A DNA stretch of 64,000 nt from an uncultured Eubacteriales bacterium (GTDB taxonomy: Bacteria; Bacillota; Clostridia; Lachnospirales; Lachnospiraceae), in NCBI GenBank assembly GCA_900317515.1, contig ONHA01000005.1, positions 1 through 64,000 on the forward strand. Reading direction: 5' to 3'. Positions 1-7,970 of the stretch are shown piece by piece. A program made the translations under genes and the position numbers. The notes under the pieces were generated by a model. The model was not told where the DNA came from. It was given only the letters and a program-made list of their open reading frames with translations, and made no database searches. The stretch's first letter is position 1. Each line of letters opens with the position of its first letter.

Positions 1-447
1 AATCCAAAAGCGACCATGGTGGGCTGCGATATCTGGTCCGGCGCGTATAAGGCGGTCTTTACGAAGAAGCGCTGCGAGGACAATGCGAAAGCCGAAGGCG
101 TCACCAACGTTCGCTTTGAAGAAGGCAATGCGATCCGTCTGCCATTTAAAGACGAAAGTTTCGATGCCGTCACCAGCAACTATGTATATCACAATATTTC
201 AGGACATGATAAACAGAAGCTTCTTCTGGAGACCCTGCGGGTACTGAAAAAGGGCGGCACCTTCGCAATACATGACCTGATGAGCCCCGCGCGCTACGGC
301 GATATGGAAGCCTTTGTGAAGAAACTGAAAGCAGAGGGTTATGAAGAAGTTCGTCTGATCGATACTGCAAACGGGACTTTTATGGGGAAAACAGAAGCGT
401 CCTGGCTGGGACTTTCCGGCTCGACGCTGCTGGTTGGAAAGAAATAA
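1..447 (+). CDS. Class I SAM-dependent methyltransferase, C-terminal part (5' end outside window)
   Basis: The reading frame is open from the first base, so the gene starts upstream and only the last 148 codons are visible. The segment fits the second half of a UbiE-like class I methyltransferase: an acidic motif near GCDIWSG that would bind the SAM ribose, the FDAVTSNYVYHNI stretch, and the RVLKKGGTFAIHDL strand typical of motif III. The SAM-binding glycine-rich loop must lie outside the window. The tail ends in LLVGKK, common in membrane-associated members. A terminator follows at once, so it is separate from the ABC genes. The substrate cannot be told. Confidence 0.8.
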   Translation, partial: NPKATMVGCDIWSGAYKAVFTKKRCEDNAKAEGVTNVRFEEGNAIRLPFKDESFDAVTSNYVYHNISGHDKQKLLLETLRVLKKGGTFAIHDLMSPARYGDMEAFVKKLKAEGYEEVRLIDTANGTFMGKTEASWLGLSGSTLLVGKK

Positions 448-455
448 ACAATAAT

Positions 456-493
456 AACGCTTTCCATGTCTGCAGAATGAGAAAGCGTTTTTT
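456..493 (+). terminator. Rho-independent terminator after the methyltransferase
   Basis: A perfect 9-bp stem (AACGCTTTC with GAAAGCGTT) around a 16-base loop is followed by a run of six T. Confidence 0.85.
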
Positions 494-505
494 ACCGGCT
501 GATAG

Positions 506-519
506 TTAGCTAAAGCTAA
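506..519. promoter_or_regulatory. Inverted-repeat operator candidate upstream of the ABC pair
   Basis: TTAGCT and AGCTAA form a 6-bp inverted repeat with a 2-base centre. It lies about 50 bases before the ABC gene, in the -35 region of a possible TATATT -10 at 531-536. A related repeat sits at 5146-5167. The TTAG/CTAA halves recall DtxR/IdeR-type metal boxes, but the match to the 19-bp consensus is only partial. Confidence 0.45.
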
Positions 520-567
520 TCGTCCCGGGATATATTCATTTAAAATCAAAGAAAAGGAAGGTAGTTT

Positions 568-2397
568 ATGAAAGAAAAGAAAAAAAGCGACCTGGCCGTG
601 CTGCTCAGGTTTACCGGCAGCTATAAGGGCCTGACATTCCTGGGCCTTGGACTCTCCGCAGTTGCCATGGTGCTCGGGATGCTCCCGTACATCTGCATCT
701 GGCTTGTTGCACGGGATCTGATCGCCGTCGCACCGAACTGGACAGAAGCTGCAGGAATCGCGAAATACGGCTGGATGGCCTTTGGATTTGCCGTAGCAGG
801 GATTGTTGTTTATTTCGCGGCACTCATGTGTACGCATCTGGCGGCCTTCCGGACGGCTTCCAATATCCGTAAAGCCGGAATGAAGCATCTCATGAAGACT
901 CCTTTGGGCTTCTTCGATTCCAATGCTTCCGGGCTTCTTCGAAACCGTCTGGACGGAGCAGCCTCCGAAACAGAAACCTTGCTTGCCCACAACCTGGCAG
1001 ACATCGTCGGAACTGTGGCCATGTTTATTGCCATGCTGGTCCTGATGTTTGTTTTTGACTGGCGTATGGGGGCCTCCTGCCTGCTGGCAGCAGTTGTATC
1101 TGTCGTGGCCATGGCCACGATGATGGGCGGAAAAAATGCCGGGCTCATGGCGGAATACCAGGCAGCCCAGGATGTAATGAGTAAAGCGGGTACGGAATAT
1201 GTCCGCGGGATCCCCGTGGTCAAGGTGTTCCAGCAGACCGTATATTCCTTTAAGGCTTTTAAGCAGGCAATCGAAGATTACAGCGCAAAGGCAGAGCATT
1301 ATCAGGCGGATGTCTGCAAAGTGCCCCAGTCCGTGAACCTGACCTTTACCGAAGGAGCCTTTGTCTTTCTGGTTCCGGTGGCACTCCTTCTGGCACCTGC
1401 AGCGCTTAAATCCGGCAGCTTTGCCGGGTTCGTTACCAATTTTGCTTTCTATGCTGTATTCTCCGCGATCATCTCTACAGCGCTGGCAAAGATCATGTTT
1501 GCCGCCAGCGGTATGATGCTGGCCAGCACGGCACTTGGAAGGATCAGCGAGGTCATGAGTGCGCCTGTCCTTAAGATCACAGACCATCCCCAGGTACCGA
1601 AGGACAACAGTGTGGAATTCAGGGATGTAAGCTTCACTTACGCCGGAGCAGAGATCCCTGCCCTTGATTGTGTATCCTTCAAGGTGGAGCCCGGACAGAC
1701 GGTAGCCTTGGTCGGGCCTTCCGGCGGCGGCAAAACAACGGCAGCGAGCCTGATTCCCCGTTTCTGGGATGTCAGCTCCGGAAGTGTCCTTGTGGGTGGT
1801 GTTGATGTCAGAGATGCCGATCCTCATGTGCTGATGGATCAGGTAGCGTTTGTCTTCCAGAATAACCGTCTGTTCAAGACCAGTATTTTGGAGAACGTCA
1901 GAGCATCCCGCCCGGAGGCGACCCGTGAGGAGGTACAGGCAGCACTCTCAGCAGCACAATGCGATGATATCCTTGAAAAGCTGCCGAACGGTATGGATAC
2001 AGTCATCGGGACGGAAGGAACTTATCTTTCCGGCGGAGAGCAGCAGCGTGTGGCACTGGCAAGAGCCATCCTGAAAGATGCTCCGATCGTTGTTCTTGAT
2101 GAGGCTACCGCCTTTGCCGATCCTGAAAATGAAGCCATGATTCAGAAGGCCTTTGCGACACTGACAAAGGGCCGCACGGTCATCATGATCGCACATCGTC
2201 TGTCAACAGTAGTCGGTGCGGATAAGATCATCGTACTGGATAACGGAAAGGTTTCCGAGGAAGGAACTCATACAGAACTGGTACAGGCAAACGGCCTGTA
2301 TGCCCGGATGTGGAAAGAATATAATCAGGCAGTCAAATGGCGGATCTCGCAGGCGGATCCCGCAGTGTCTGTATCCGCCAAAAAGGAGGTGCAGTAA
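568..2397 (+). CDS. ABC transporter, fused permease/ATPase, first subunit (exporter fold, YbtP/IrtA-like)
   Basis: This 609-residue half-transporter has an N-terminal six-helix membrane domain (about 15-310) and a C-terminal ATPase domain with Walker A GPSGGGKT (about 382), signature LSGGEQQR (about 486) and Walker B VVLDEA. The variant DEATAFADPENE after Walker B is typical of subunits in the YbtP/YbtQ and IrtA/IrtB siderophore-import family, which have an exporter fold but can import. A good ribosome binding site (AAGGAAGG) precedes the start. The stop overlaps the next start by one base, so the two are translationally coupled and very likely form a heterodimer. Substrate (metal chelate or peptide) is inferred from family resemblance and the operator-like repeat upstream. 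Confidence 0.88.
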   Translation: MKEKKKSDLAVLLRFTGSYKGLTFLGLGLSAVAMVLGMLPYICIWLVARDLIAVAPNWTEAAGIAKYGWMAFGFAVAGIVVYFAALMCTHLAAFRTASNIRKAGMKHLMKTPLGFFDSNASGLLRNRLDGAASETETLLAHNLADIVGTVAMFIAMLVLMFVFDWRMGASCLLAAVVSVVAMATMMGGKNAGLMAEYQAAQDVMSKAGTEYVRGIPVVKVFQQTVYSFKAFKQAIEDYSAKAEHYQADVCKVPQSVNLTFTEGAFVFLVPVALLLAPAALKSGSFAGFVTNFAFYAVFSAIISTALAKIMFAASGMMLASTALGRISEVMSAPVLKITDHPQVPKDNSVEFRDVSFTYAGAEIPALDCVSFKVEPGQTVALVGPSGGGKTTAASLIPRFWDVSSGSVLVGGVDVRDADPHVLMDQVAFVFQNNRLFKTSILENVRASRPEATREEVQAALSAAQCDDILEKLPNGMDTVIGTEGTYLSGGEQQRVALARAILKDAPIVVLDEATAFADPENEAMIQKAFATLTKGRTVIMIAHRLSTVVGADKIIVLDNGKVSEEGTHTELVQANGLYARMWKEYNQAVKWRISQADPAVSVSAKKEVQ

Positions 2398-4184
2398 TGT
2401 TCGGAAAAGATTTTCAGCGTAAATACGCGCTTACCGATCAGGGCATAAAGAACACAAAACAGGGGACGGTCTTCACTGTGATCGTGAACCTTGTGGTCAT
2501 GGGCGGAATGGGCATCCTGTATCTCCTCATGACGAAGTTCATGGACACATTAACGACCGGTGCGCCGCTTCCGAATGCCCTTACCTTTATCCTGCTGGTG
2601 CTTGCCTTCGTGGTCCTTTCCCTGATCACACATATGCAGCAGTATCGCACGACCTATGGCCTGGTATACAGCGAAGTCAAAGCGGTCCGCATCAGCATTG
2701 CCGAGCGCTTAAGAAAGCTTCCCCTTGGCTATTTCGGGAAGCGCGATCTTGCGGACCTGACAGAGACTATCATGGGCGATGTGAACCGGCTGGAGCATGT
2801 CTGGTCCCATTGCCTGGGATATTTGTATGGATCGTATATTTCTACCGCAATTATTGCTGTCGGACTCTTTATTTATAACTGGAAGCTTGCTGTCGCCTGC
2901 CTGTGGGGTGTTCCGGTGGCTTTTGCTCTCCTTTTCGGAAGCCGCAAGCTGGCAAAGAAAAATTCAGAGATCACAAAAGCAGCGGGAATTCAGGTGTCTG
3001 ACGGCATTCAGGAAACCCTGGAAAACATCCGGGAGATCCGTGCTACGAATCAGGAAGGCCGCTTCCTGCAGGAGCTGAATGACAAGATCGACCGACACGA
3101 AAGAACAATGATCCACGGTGAGCTGTCCACCGGTATTTTTGTCAACGCGGCCAGCGTGATCATGCGCCTTGGTGTAGCGACAACGATACTGACAGGTACG
3201 AGTATGATCCTTTCCGGCCAGATCGATTTCATGCTGCTGTTTATGTTCTTGTTAGTGATCATCCGTGTCTATGCGCCTTTCGATCAGGCTCTGGCCCTGA
3301 TCGCCGAGATGTTCATGTCCCAGGTTTCCGCCAGCCGTCTGATGGAGATCTACGATGCGAAGACCGCCGATGGGGCCGACAGTTTTGCTCCGAAGGGACA
3401 TGATATCGTCTTTGAGAATGTGAGCTTTGCTTACAAGGTGAATTCCGGCGAAGCCGGAAGAGAGGGTGGCCTGGGCCACGACAATGAACAGGTCCTGCGC
3501 GGTGTAAGCTTTACAGCGAAAGAGGGCGAAGTGACCGCACTGGTCGGCCCTTCCGGCTCCGGCAAGAGCACCTGCGCCAGGCTTGCTGCAAGACTTTGGG
3601 ATATCGACAGCGGTACCATCCGTGTCGGTGGCGTGAACATAGCAGATATCGACCCGGAAACGCTGCTTACCGATTACTCCATGGTGTTCCAGGATGTGGT
3701 ATTGTTTGACGATACCGTGATGGAAAATATCCGTCTGGGCAAGCACGGCGCTTCAGATGAAGAGGTCCTGGCCGCCGCCAGAGCAGCCAACTGTGACGAG
3801 TTCGTAGAGAAGCTTCCGCAGGGCTATGCCACGCCCATCGGAGAAAACGGAGCGAAGCTCTCCGGAGGAGAACGTCAGCGAATCTCTATTGCCCGTGCAC
3901 TTTTAAAGAATGCACCGATCGTGCTTCTGGATGAAGCGACGGCTTCTCTTGACGTAGAGAACGAGACTAAGGTGCAAGGCGCGCTGTCGCGGCTGCTTTT
4001 AGGAAAAACAGTGCTGGTCATCGCCCACCGTATGCGTACTGTGGAGGCGGCGGATAAGATCGTTGTTCTTTCGGATGGCAAGGTGGCCGAAGAAGGAAGT
4101 CCGGCAGAACTCTTTGCAAAAGAAAACAGCCTTTTCAGACGTATGACGCAGCTGCAGAATGCCAGCGCGGGCTGGAGCATCTGA
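2397..4184 (+). CDS. ABC transporter, fused permease/ATPase, second subunit
   Basis: Start chosen at the ATG inside TAATG, with AAAGGAGGTG 6-15 bases upstream; a longer in-frame start exists inside the previous gene but has no such site. The 595-residue product has a membrane domain (about 20-310) and an ATPase domain with Walker A GPSGSGKST (about 384), LSGGERQR (about 488) and Walker B IVLLDEA. A glycine/glutamate-rich insert (about 348-364) precedes Walker A. It pairs with the preceding half-transporter. Frame remains open after the TGA stop into the next gene. Confidence 0.88.
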   Translation: MFGKDFQRKYALTDQGIKNTKQGTVFTVIVNLVVMGGMGILYLLMTKFMDTLTTGAPLPNALTFILLVLAFVVLSLITHMQQYRTTYGLVYSEVKAVRISIAERLRKLPLGYFGKRDLADLTETIMGDVNRLEHVWSHCLGYLYGSYISTAIIAVGLFIYNWKLAVACLWGVPVAFALLFGSRKLAKKNSEITKAAGIQVSDGIQETLENIREIRATNQEGRFLQELNDKIDRHERTMIHGELSTGIFVNAASVIMRLGVATTILTGTSMILSGQIDFMLLFMFLLVIIRVYAPFDQALALIAEMFMSQVSASRLMEIYDAKTADGADSFAPKGHDIVFENVSFAYKVNSGEAGREGGLGHDNEQVLRGVSFTAKEGEVTALVGPSGSGKSTCARLAARLWDIDSGTIRVGGVNIADIDPETLLTDYSMVFQDVVLFDDTVMENIRLGKHGASDEEVLAAARAANCDEFVEKLPQGYATPIGENGAKLSGGERQRISIARALLKNAPIVLLDEATASLDVENETKVQGALSRLLLGKTVLVIAHRMRTVEAADKIVVLSDGKVAEEGSPAELFAKENSLFRRMTQLQNASAGWSI

Positions 4185-4229
4185 TGCATTTCCGGCTACC
4201 AAACGGGAGATCTGCAGGGAAAAGAAAAC

Positions 4230-4583
4230 ATGATGCTCGGATTCCCGGAGGTGGGTTCGCCGAAATACGGTGAGATTCTGATCGTGCCGGATTTTGAGAG
4301 ATTTGCGGTCAAGGTTATTATCGCCGCCGAAGGGTCCAAAATTTCAACGGAAATCCCTATTCTGGAAAACGTAACCGATCGGGAATATTACGGAAGATCC
4401 GCAACAGAGATTGTCGGGAAAACAGATATCAGATATAATGAAGAACAGGGCCTGCTCGCGCTCATCTACGATAACGATCAAATGCGGGTGCTTGATATAA
4501 ACGACCTTATGAACGGACAGACGGATTCTCTTCGCGAAAATGATTATGTGTATTACTTTTCGTTTGAGTTCTGTAAGGAATAA
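4230..4583 (+). CDS. Hypothetical protein, 117 residues
   Basis: I do not recognise this product. It is acidic, without a signal peptide or membrane helix, and reads like a small alpha/beta protein (ILIVPDFERFAVKVIIAAEG, then LALIYDNDQMRVLDINDL). There are two adjacent ATG codons and no strong ribosome binding site. The frame is the same as that of the upstream ABC gene and is open for 15 codons between that stop and this start, so it could also be the remains of a larger gene. Base usage is like the ABC pair and unlike the rest of the window. Confidence 0.5.
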   Translation: MMLGFPEVGSPKYGEILIVPDFERFAVKVIIAAEGSKISTEIPILENVTDREYYGRSATEIVGKTDIRYNEEQGLLALIYDNDQMRVLDINDLMNGQTDSLRENDYVYYFSFEFCKE

Positions 4584-4606
4584 CACTTTCAGAGAGTCTT
4601 AGAATT

Positions 4607-5023
4607 ATGAGATTCAAACACACGAACCGGCCGGGCTTCCTGCTCGGTTTCATCGATTTCTTTACGGCAGGGATATTCTTCCTTCTGTACATGCCTTTCG
4701 GCGGGCTGCAGGAGGAGCTGGAGGAGGTGCTGGGACACAGGGTGATGCCCTATTGGAAAGCTTATCTTCTCGGGGTCCCCACGCTGTTCATCTACACGCT
4801 GGTCTGGATGGCGCGGATCGCGGAGGAACTGAAGGCGAAGGCGATCGCTCTCGGCATCGAGGGACCGTATACTTCGTGGTGGCATATGTTCGGCTGGAAC
4901 ACCTTCGGGATCCTGCTCTTCGGGCCGGCTGTCGCGACGTACCGCTTTTTTGACACGCTGAATAAGATAGAGCGGAAGCTGAACGGGATGGATGATTATC
5001 CGGCGCCTTACCGGAGAGAATAG
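4607..5023 (+). CDS. Small integral membrane protein, DUF4234-like
   Basis: The 138-residue product has hydrophobic stretches at about 10-32, 55-72 and 92-112 and a conserved-looking end, GPAVATYRFFDTLNKIE, that resembles DUF4234 proteins. The start follows a 23-base gap after the previous gene, without a clear ribosome binding site. A terminator follows directly. Function is unknown; family assignment is moderate. Confidence 0.65.
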   Translation: MRFKHTNRPGFLLGFIDFFTAGIFFLLYMPFGGLQEELEEVLGHRVMPYWKAYLLGVPTLFIYTLVWMARIAEELKAKAIALGIEGPYTSWWHMFGWNTFGILLFGPAVATYRFFDTLNKIERKLNGMDDYPAPYRRE

Positions 5024-5030
5024 AGCTTAA

Positions 5031-5069
5031 AGAGATTCGGGAGAGATAACTCCCGGATCTCTTTTTTTT
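5031..5069 (+). terminator. Rho-independent terminator
   Basis: AGAGATTCGGGAG pairs with CTCCCGGATCTCT across a 6-base loop, with one mismatch near the middle, followed by eight T. Confidence 0.9.
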
Positions 5070-5112
5070 GTGCCGGAACGCGGATGTCCGTCTGTAAAAA
5101 AGTGCTTTTCTC

Positions 5113-5167
5113 TTGATTTTCTATTTAGCGTGAAATATAATTATGAGTTAGTTAAATGAAGCTAACT
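5113..5167 (+). promoter_or_regulatory. Sigma-A promoter with inverted repeat at the start site
   Basis: TTGATT (5113-5118), a 17-base spacer and TATAAT (5136-5141) give a near-consensus promoter with a start expected near 5148. AGTTAG (5146-5151) and CTAACT (5162-5167) form an inverted repeat lying exactly over that start, a classical repressor position. The right arm AGCTAA is shared with the repeat at 506-519. Confidence 0.65.
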
Positions 5168-5187
5168 GATGGCAGCTTATCTGCTGC

Positions 5188-5466
5188 ATGAATGAAAGAT
5201 CTGAAGGAGACAGAATGTTCTGGGACAACGTAGCCGGCGCGGATTTCAAGCGGCAGCTTACTGCGGAAAGCTACAGGCAGTTTTTTGTGGATGCGGGGTA
5301 TCCTGATGTGAGGGTCTCCCCGGCAGACTGGGGCTTTACGCATTTGCCTGCCATCCGGAGAGGGCGGCGGACATTGGCTGCGGCGGCGGACGGAACGCCG
5401 GGGAGCTGCCTGTGATCTTCCCGGCGGTATCCGCACCGGCGGCCTGTATCTGTACACTGTTTTGAT
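5188..5466 (+). pseudogene. Remnants of SAM-dependent methyltransferase genes
   Basis: From an ATG at 5188 (or 5215) one frame reads a methyltransferase-like start MFWDNVAG, then jumps into LTAESYRQFFVDAGYPDVRV, which looks like the C-terminal end of such an enzyme, then WGFTHLP, a lead-in usually found just before the SAM loop. The SAM motif itself, ADIGCGGGRNAGEL, is present but in another frame (about 5366-5410), after which both frames close. The pieces are out of normal order and frameshifted, so this is read as a decayed fusion of two methyltransferase genes behind an intact promoter. A short new protein cannot be excluded. Confidence 0.7.
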
Positions 5467-5478
5467 GGAGGATTCTTT

Positions 5479-6399
5479 ATGAGAAAGAGAATATTCAGGG
5501 TAGATTCCGATGGATTTAACGGTGCGTGGTATCCGGCACCTGCAGAGAGCCGGAAGGGCTTCATTCTCATGCTGGGCGACAGCTCCGAGGATCGCATGGC
5601 CAGAATGGGGGCGAAGTGGCTCGGCAGGCAGGGCATCCATGTGATGGCGATGTCGGCGGACAAGAAGGATTACGGCCATCACAATTATCCGCTGGAGCGC
5701 TTCGGCAAAGCGATCGCGTTTATGAAAGCCGAGGGGTGTGAAATGCTCGGCATAGCAGGGGCTTCCACCACCGGGATGCTGGCGCTTCTGGCGGCATCCT
5801 ATTATCCGGAGCTGTCACTGACGATCGCGATCTCCCCTTCGGACTTTGTGATGGAGGGCTTCTACCGGGACGGCAAGGACGGCATGGCCGAGAGACCCGG
5901 CGAAAACGAATCCTCTGTGTCATGGCAGGGGCAGCCGCTTCCCTATCTTCCCTATGCCTACCGGCATCCGGAATATTGGAAAAAGATTCAGGAGGAATCC
6001 AAGGCGGGCTGCGACAGGATCGCTTCGCGGAAGATGTTTGACGAATCGGAAAAGAGGCATCCCATTAAGGAGGATGAGCGGATCAAGGTGGAGAACATCC
6101 GCGGGAAGATCATCTTCATCGGCGCGGAGGACGATGTGCTCTGGGATACCTGCAAATACATCCGCAGAATGGAAAACCGCCTTGCCCGACTGCCCCATGA
6201 GAGCACCTTTGAAAGCTGGCTCTATGAACACGGAACGCACTTCGCCTTTCCGGAATCCATGCTCAAAATGATGCTGCCTGTGGGCTCAGGGCTGTTGGTT
6301 TCCTTTATGTTCAGGGCCGGAAAAGAGTACAAAAAAGAATGCAGGGAGACCAGGATCGATATTGACCGGAGAATGAAAAAAGTTCTGGCTGAATGGTAA
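5479..6399 (+). CDS. Alpha/beta hydrolase of the acyl-CoA thioesterase/BAAT C-terminal family
   Basis: The 306-residue product has the alpha/beta hydrolase order: nucleophile elbow AGASTTG (Ser96), an acidic residue in GAEDDVLWD (about 218), and the histidine in EHGTHFAFP (H251 or H254). The insertion SPSDFVMEGFYRDGK and the end FMFRAGKEYKK fit the BAAT/acyl-CoA thioester hydrolase C-terminal family in Clostridia; the N-terminal domain of the eukaryotic enzymes is absent. No signal peptide is seen, so it is cytosolic. TTGATGGAGGATT gives the ribosome binding site. It is probably read from the promoter at 5113. The substrate is unknown. Confidence 0.8.
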   Translation: MRKRIFRVDSDGFNGAWYPAPAESRKGFILMLGDSSEDRMARMGAKWLGRQGIHVMAMSADKKDYGHHNYPLERFGKAIAFMKAEGCEMLGIAGASTTGMLALLAASYYPELSLTIAISPSDFVMEGFYRDGKDGMAERPGENESSVSWQGQPLPYLPYAYRHPEYWKKIQEESKAGCDRIASRKMFDESEKRHPIKEDERIKVENIRGKIIFIGAEDDVLWDTCKYIRRMENRLARLPHESTFESWLYEHGTHFAFPESMLKMMLPVGSGLLVSFMFRAGKEYKKECRETRIDIDRRMKKVLAEW

Positions 6400-6428
6400 G
6401 AAGGAGCGATTGGGAGGACAGATTCACA

Positions 6429-6496
6429 ATGAATGAACGACAAGGAGGAACGATCGCCCCGTGAAACCCGGCTCATCGGAAGAAGGAGACTTGTGA
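6429..6496 (+). other. Two overlapping mini-ORFs coupled to the next gene
   Basis: An ATG at 6429 after GGGAGGAC opens 11 codons and stops at TGA in GTGA; the GTG of that overlap opens another 11 codons ending at 6496, two bases before the next ATG. Each start has a purine-rich site in front. They may be chance or serve translational coupling. Confidence 0.25.
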
Positions 6497-6497
6497 G

Positions 6498-7331
6498 ATG
6501 AAATACCACATTGAGAAAAACACGGTGCAGGAGACGCTGATCATCCCGCTCTTCGGGCGGCTCATATGCTCCGAGCATTTCCCGGAGCTGTTCTCGGATC
6601 CCGCGGCAAAGCGGATCTGCGAGAGCCTCGACTATGATTTTGCGGATAAGAGAAAGAAGATGGAATCCGCCGCCGGCCTCTTCGGGGCTCTTGAAGTGGC
6701 GCAGCGCCAGTATGGCCTGCGCTGCGAGGCCCTGATGTATCTGAAGGACCACCCGAAGGCAGCGGTCGTGAATCTGGGCTGCGGTCTGGACGACACCTTC
6801 TCCAGGGTCGATAACGGTGAGTGCAGGGGCTACAAGATCGATTTCCCGGACGTGATCAAGGTGAGAAATGACCTGCTCCCCGCAGGTGAGCGGGAGACAA
6901 ACCTCGCCTTTGACCTCAATGATTTCAGCTGGATGGACGGGATCGATGCCTCCGACGGGGCGATTTTCTTTGCCGCAGGCGTGTTCTACTATTTCAGGAC
7001 GGACGATGTGAGAAAGCTCTTTGACGCGATGGCGGAGCGGTTCCCCGGAGGCGTGCTGGCCTTCGATTCCTGCAACGAGCGCGGCGCAAAGCTCATGCGT
7101 AAGACCTGGCTGAAGGAGGCAGGGATCACGGATGTGAGTGCATTTTTCTCCCTGGAGGATGAGGCGGAGCTGAGATCCTGGAGCCGGCGGTTTGCCTCGG
7201 TGACCGCGAGGAGCTACATGCGCGGATACCGGGATATCTATCCGAACGTGGGCGCATTTCACAGGCTGATGATCCGCTTCTGCGACTCCCTGGTGAAAAT
7301 GAAGATCGTAAAGATCGTGTTTGCGGGGTAA
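6498..7331 (+). CDS. LCM-family (leucine carboxyl methyltransferase-like) SAM methyltransferase
   Basis: The 277-residue product carries the marker of the LCM family, VVNLGCGLDDTFSRVDNG (about 92-109), followed by the YKIDFPDVI segment that contacts SAM. The rest, including FFAAGVFYYF and the GGVLAFDSCN strand, fits the same fold. AGAAGGAG lies 9 bases before the start. Bacterial members are mostly O-methyltransferases of polyketide or unknown acids; the eukaryotic member methylates PP2A, which is not expected here. It is one of five methyltransferase genes or remains in the first 14 kb. Confidence 0.85.
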   Translation: MKYHIEKNTVQETLIIPLFGRLICSEHFPELFSDPAAKRICESLDYDFADKRKKMESAAGLFGALEVAQRQYGLRCEALMYLKDHPKAAVVNLGCGLDDTFSRVDNGECRGYKIDFPDVIKVRNDLLPAGERETNLAFDLNDFSWMDGIDASDGAIFFAAGVFYYFRTDDVRKLFDAMAERFPGGVLAFDSCNERGAKLMRKTWLKEAGITDVSAFFSLEDEAELRSWSRRFASVTARSYMRGYRDIYPNVGAFHRLMIRFCDSLVKMKIVKIVFAG

Positions 7332-7332
7332 C

Positions 7333-7361
7333 TTGCATCAAACGGGCTTTTTTGATACACT
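7333..7361 (+). promoter_or_regulatory. Sigma-A promoter for tag and flavodoxin
   Basis: TTGCAT and TACACT are separated by 17 bases, about 35 bases upstream of the tag start. Confidence 0.6.
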
Positions 7362-7394
7362 GTATTCACGTGGATTTCCCTTGAGGAGCAAAGT

Positions 7395-7946
7395 ATGAGT
7401 GAGTGCAGAAACTGGTATAACGGAGATCCGATCCTTGAAGCGTATCATGACCGTGAATGGTGCAAGGTGAACCATGACGACGACTTCGAGTTTCAGATGC
7501 TCTGCCTCGAAGGGGCGAGCGTGGGGCTCTCCTGGCAGATCATCATGCACAAGAGGCCGGCTTACCTTGCCGCGTTTCACGGGTTTCGCATCGATGCGTG
7601 CGCGGCGATGACGGACGAGGAGCTGGAGGCTCTCAGGCCGAACCCGGGCATCATCCGGAATAAGAACAAGATTTACAGCGTTCGGAAGAACGCGCAGATC
7701 GTGAAGAAAATTCAGGAGGAGTTCGGCTCCTTTGACGCCTACCTGTGGAGCTTTACGGAGGGCAGGCAGATTGACGGGCACTGGAAGACGGTGCGGGAGA
7801 TCCCGACGGTCTCGGATATTTCCGTTGCCATGAGTAAGGACATGAAGAAGCGCGGGATCGGGTTTGTGGGCCCGGTGATCACGTACTCATTCCTGCAGTC
7901 GATCGGGATCGTGAACGATCATCTGGATGACTGTGAGTACAGGTAA
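7395..7946 (+). CDS. tag: DNA-3-methyladenine glycosylase I
   Basis: The 183-residue product aligns by eye along its length with Tag, which removes 3-methyladenine from alkylated DNA as the first step of base excision repair. Visible family marks are Cys4 and His18 near the N-terminus, CLEGASVGLSW with the catalytic-pocket glutamate, GIIRNKNKI, KDMKKRGIGFVGPVITYSFLQ, and the C-terminal NDHLDDC that completes the zinc site. GAGGAGCAAAGT precedes the start. The flavodoxin gene follows 24 bases later and is probably co-transcribed. Confidence 0.95.
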   Translation: MSECRNWYNGDPILEAYHDREWCKVNHDDDFEFQMLCLEGASVGLSWQIIMHKRPAYLAAFHGFRIDACAAMTDEELEALRPNPGIIRNKNKIYSVRKNAQIVKKIQEEFGSFDAYLWSFTEGRQIDGHWKTVREIPTVSDISVAMSKDMKKRGIGFVGPVITYSFLQSIGIVNDHLDDCEYR

Positions 7947-7970
7947 AATTATTTTCAGGAGGAAAATGAA

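Noticed and set aside
199-1827. Long minus-strand frame of about 540 codons opposite the first ABC gene
   Set aside because: Composition is Cys/His/Arg-rich without fold pattern, and it crosses the methyltransferase, terminator and operator; shadow of the plus-strand genes.
5188-5415. Genuine 75-residue protein
   Set aside because: It splices three methyltransferase-like pieces in a non-native order and a SAM loop lies in another frame, so a decayed gene is more likely.
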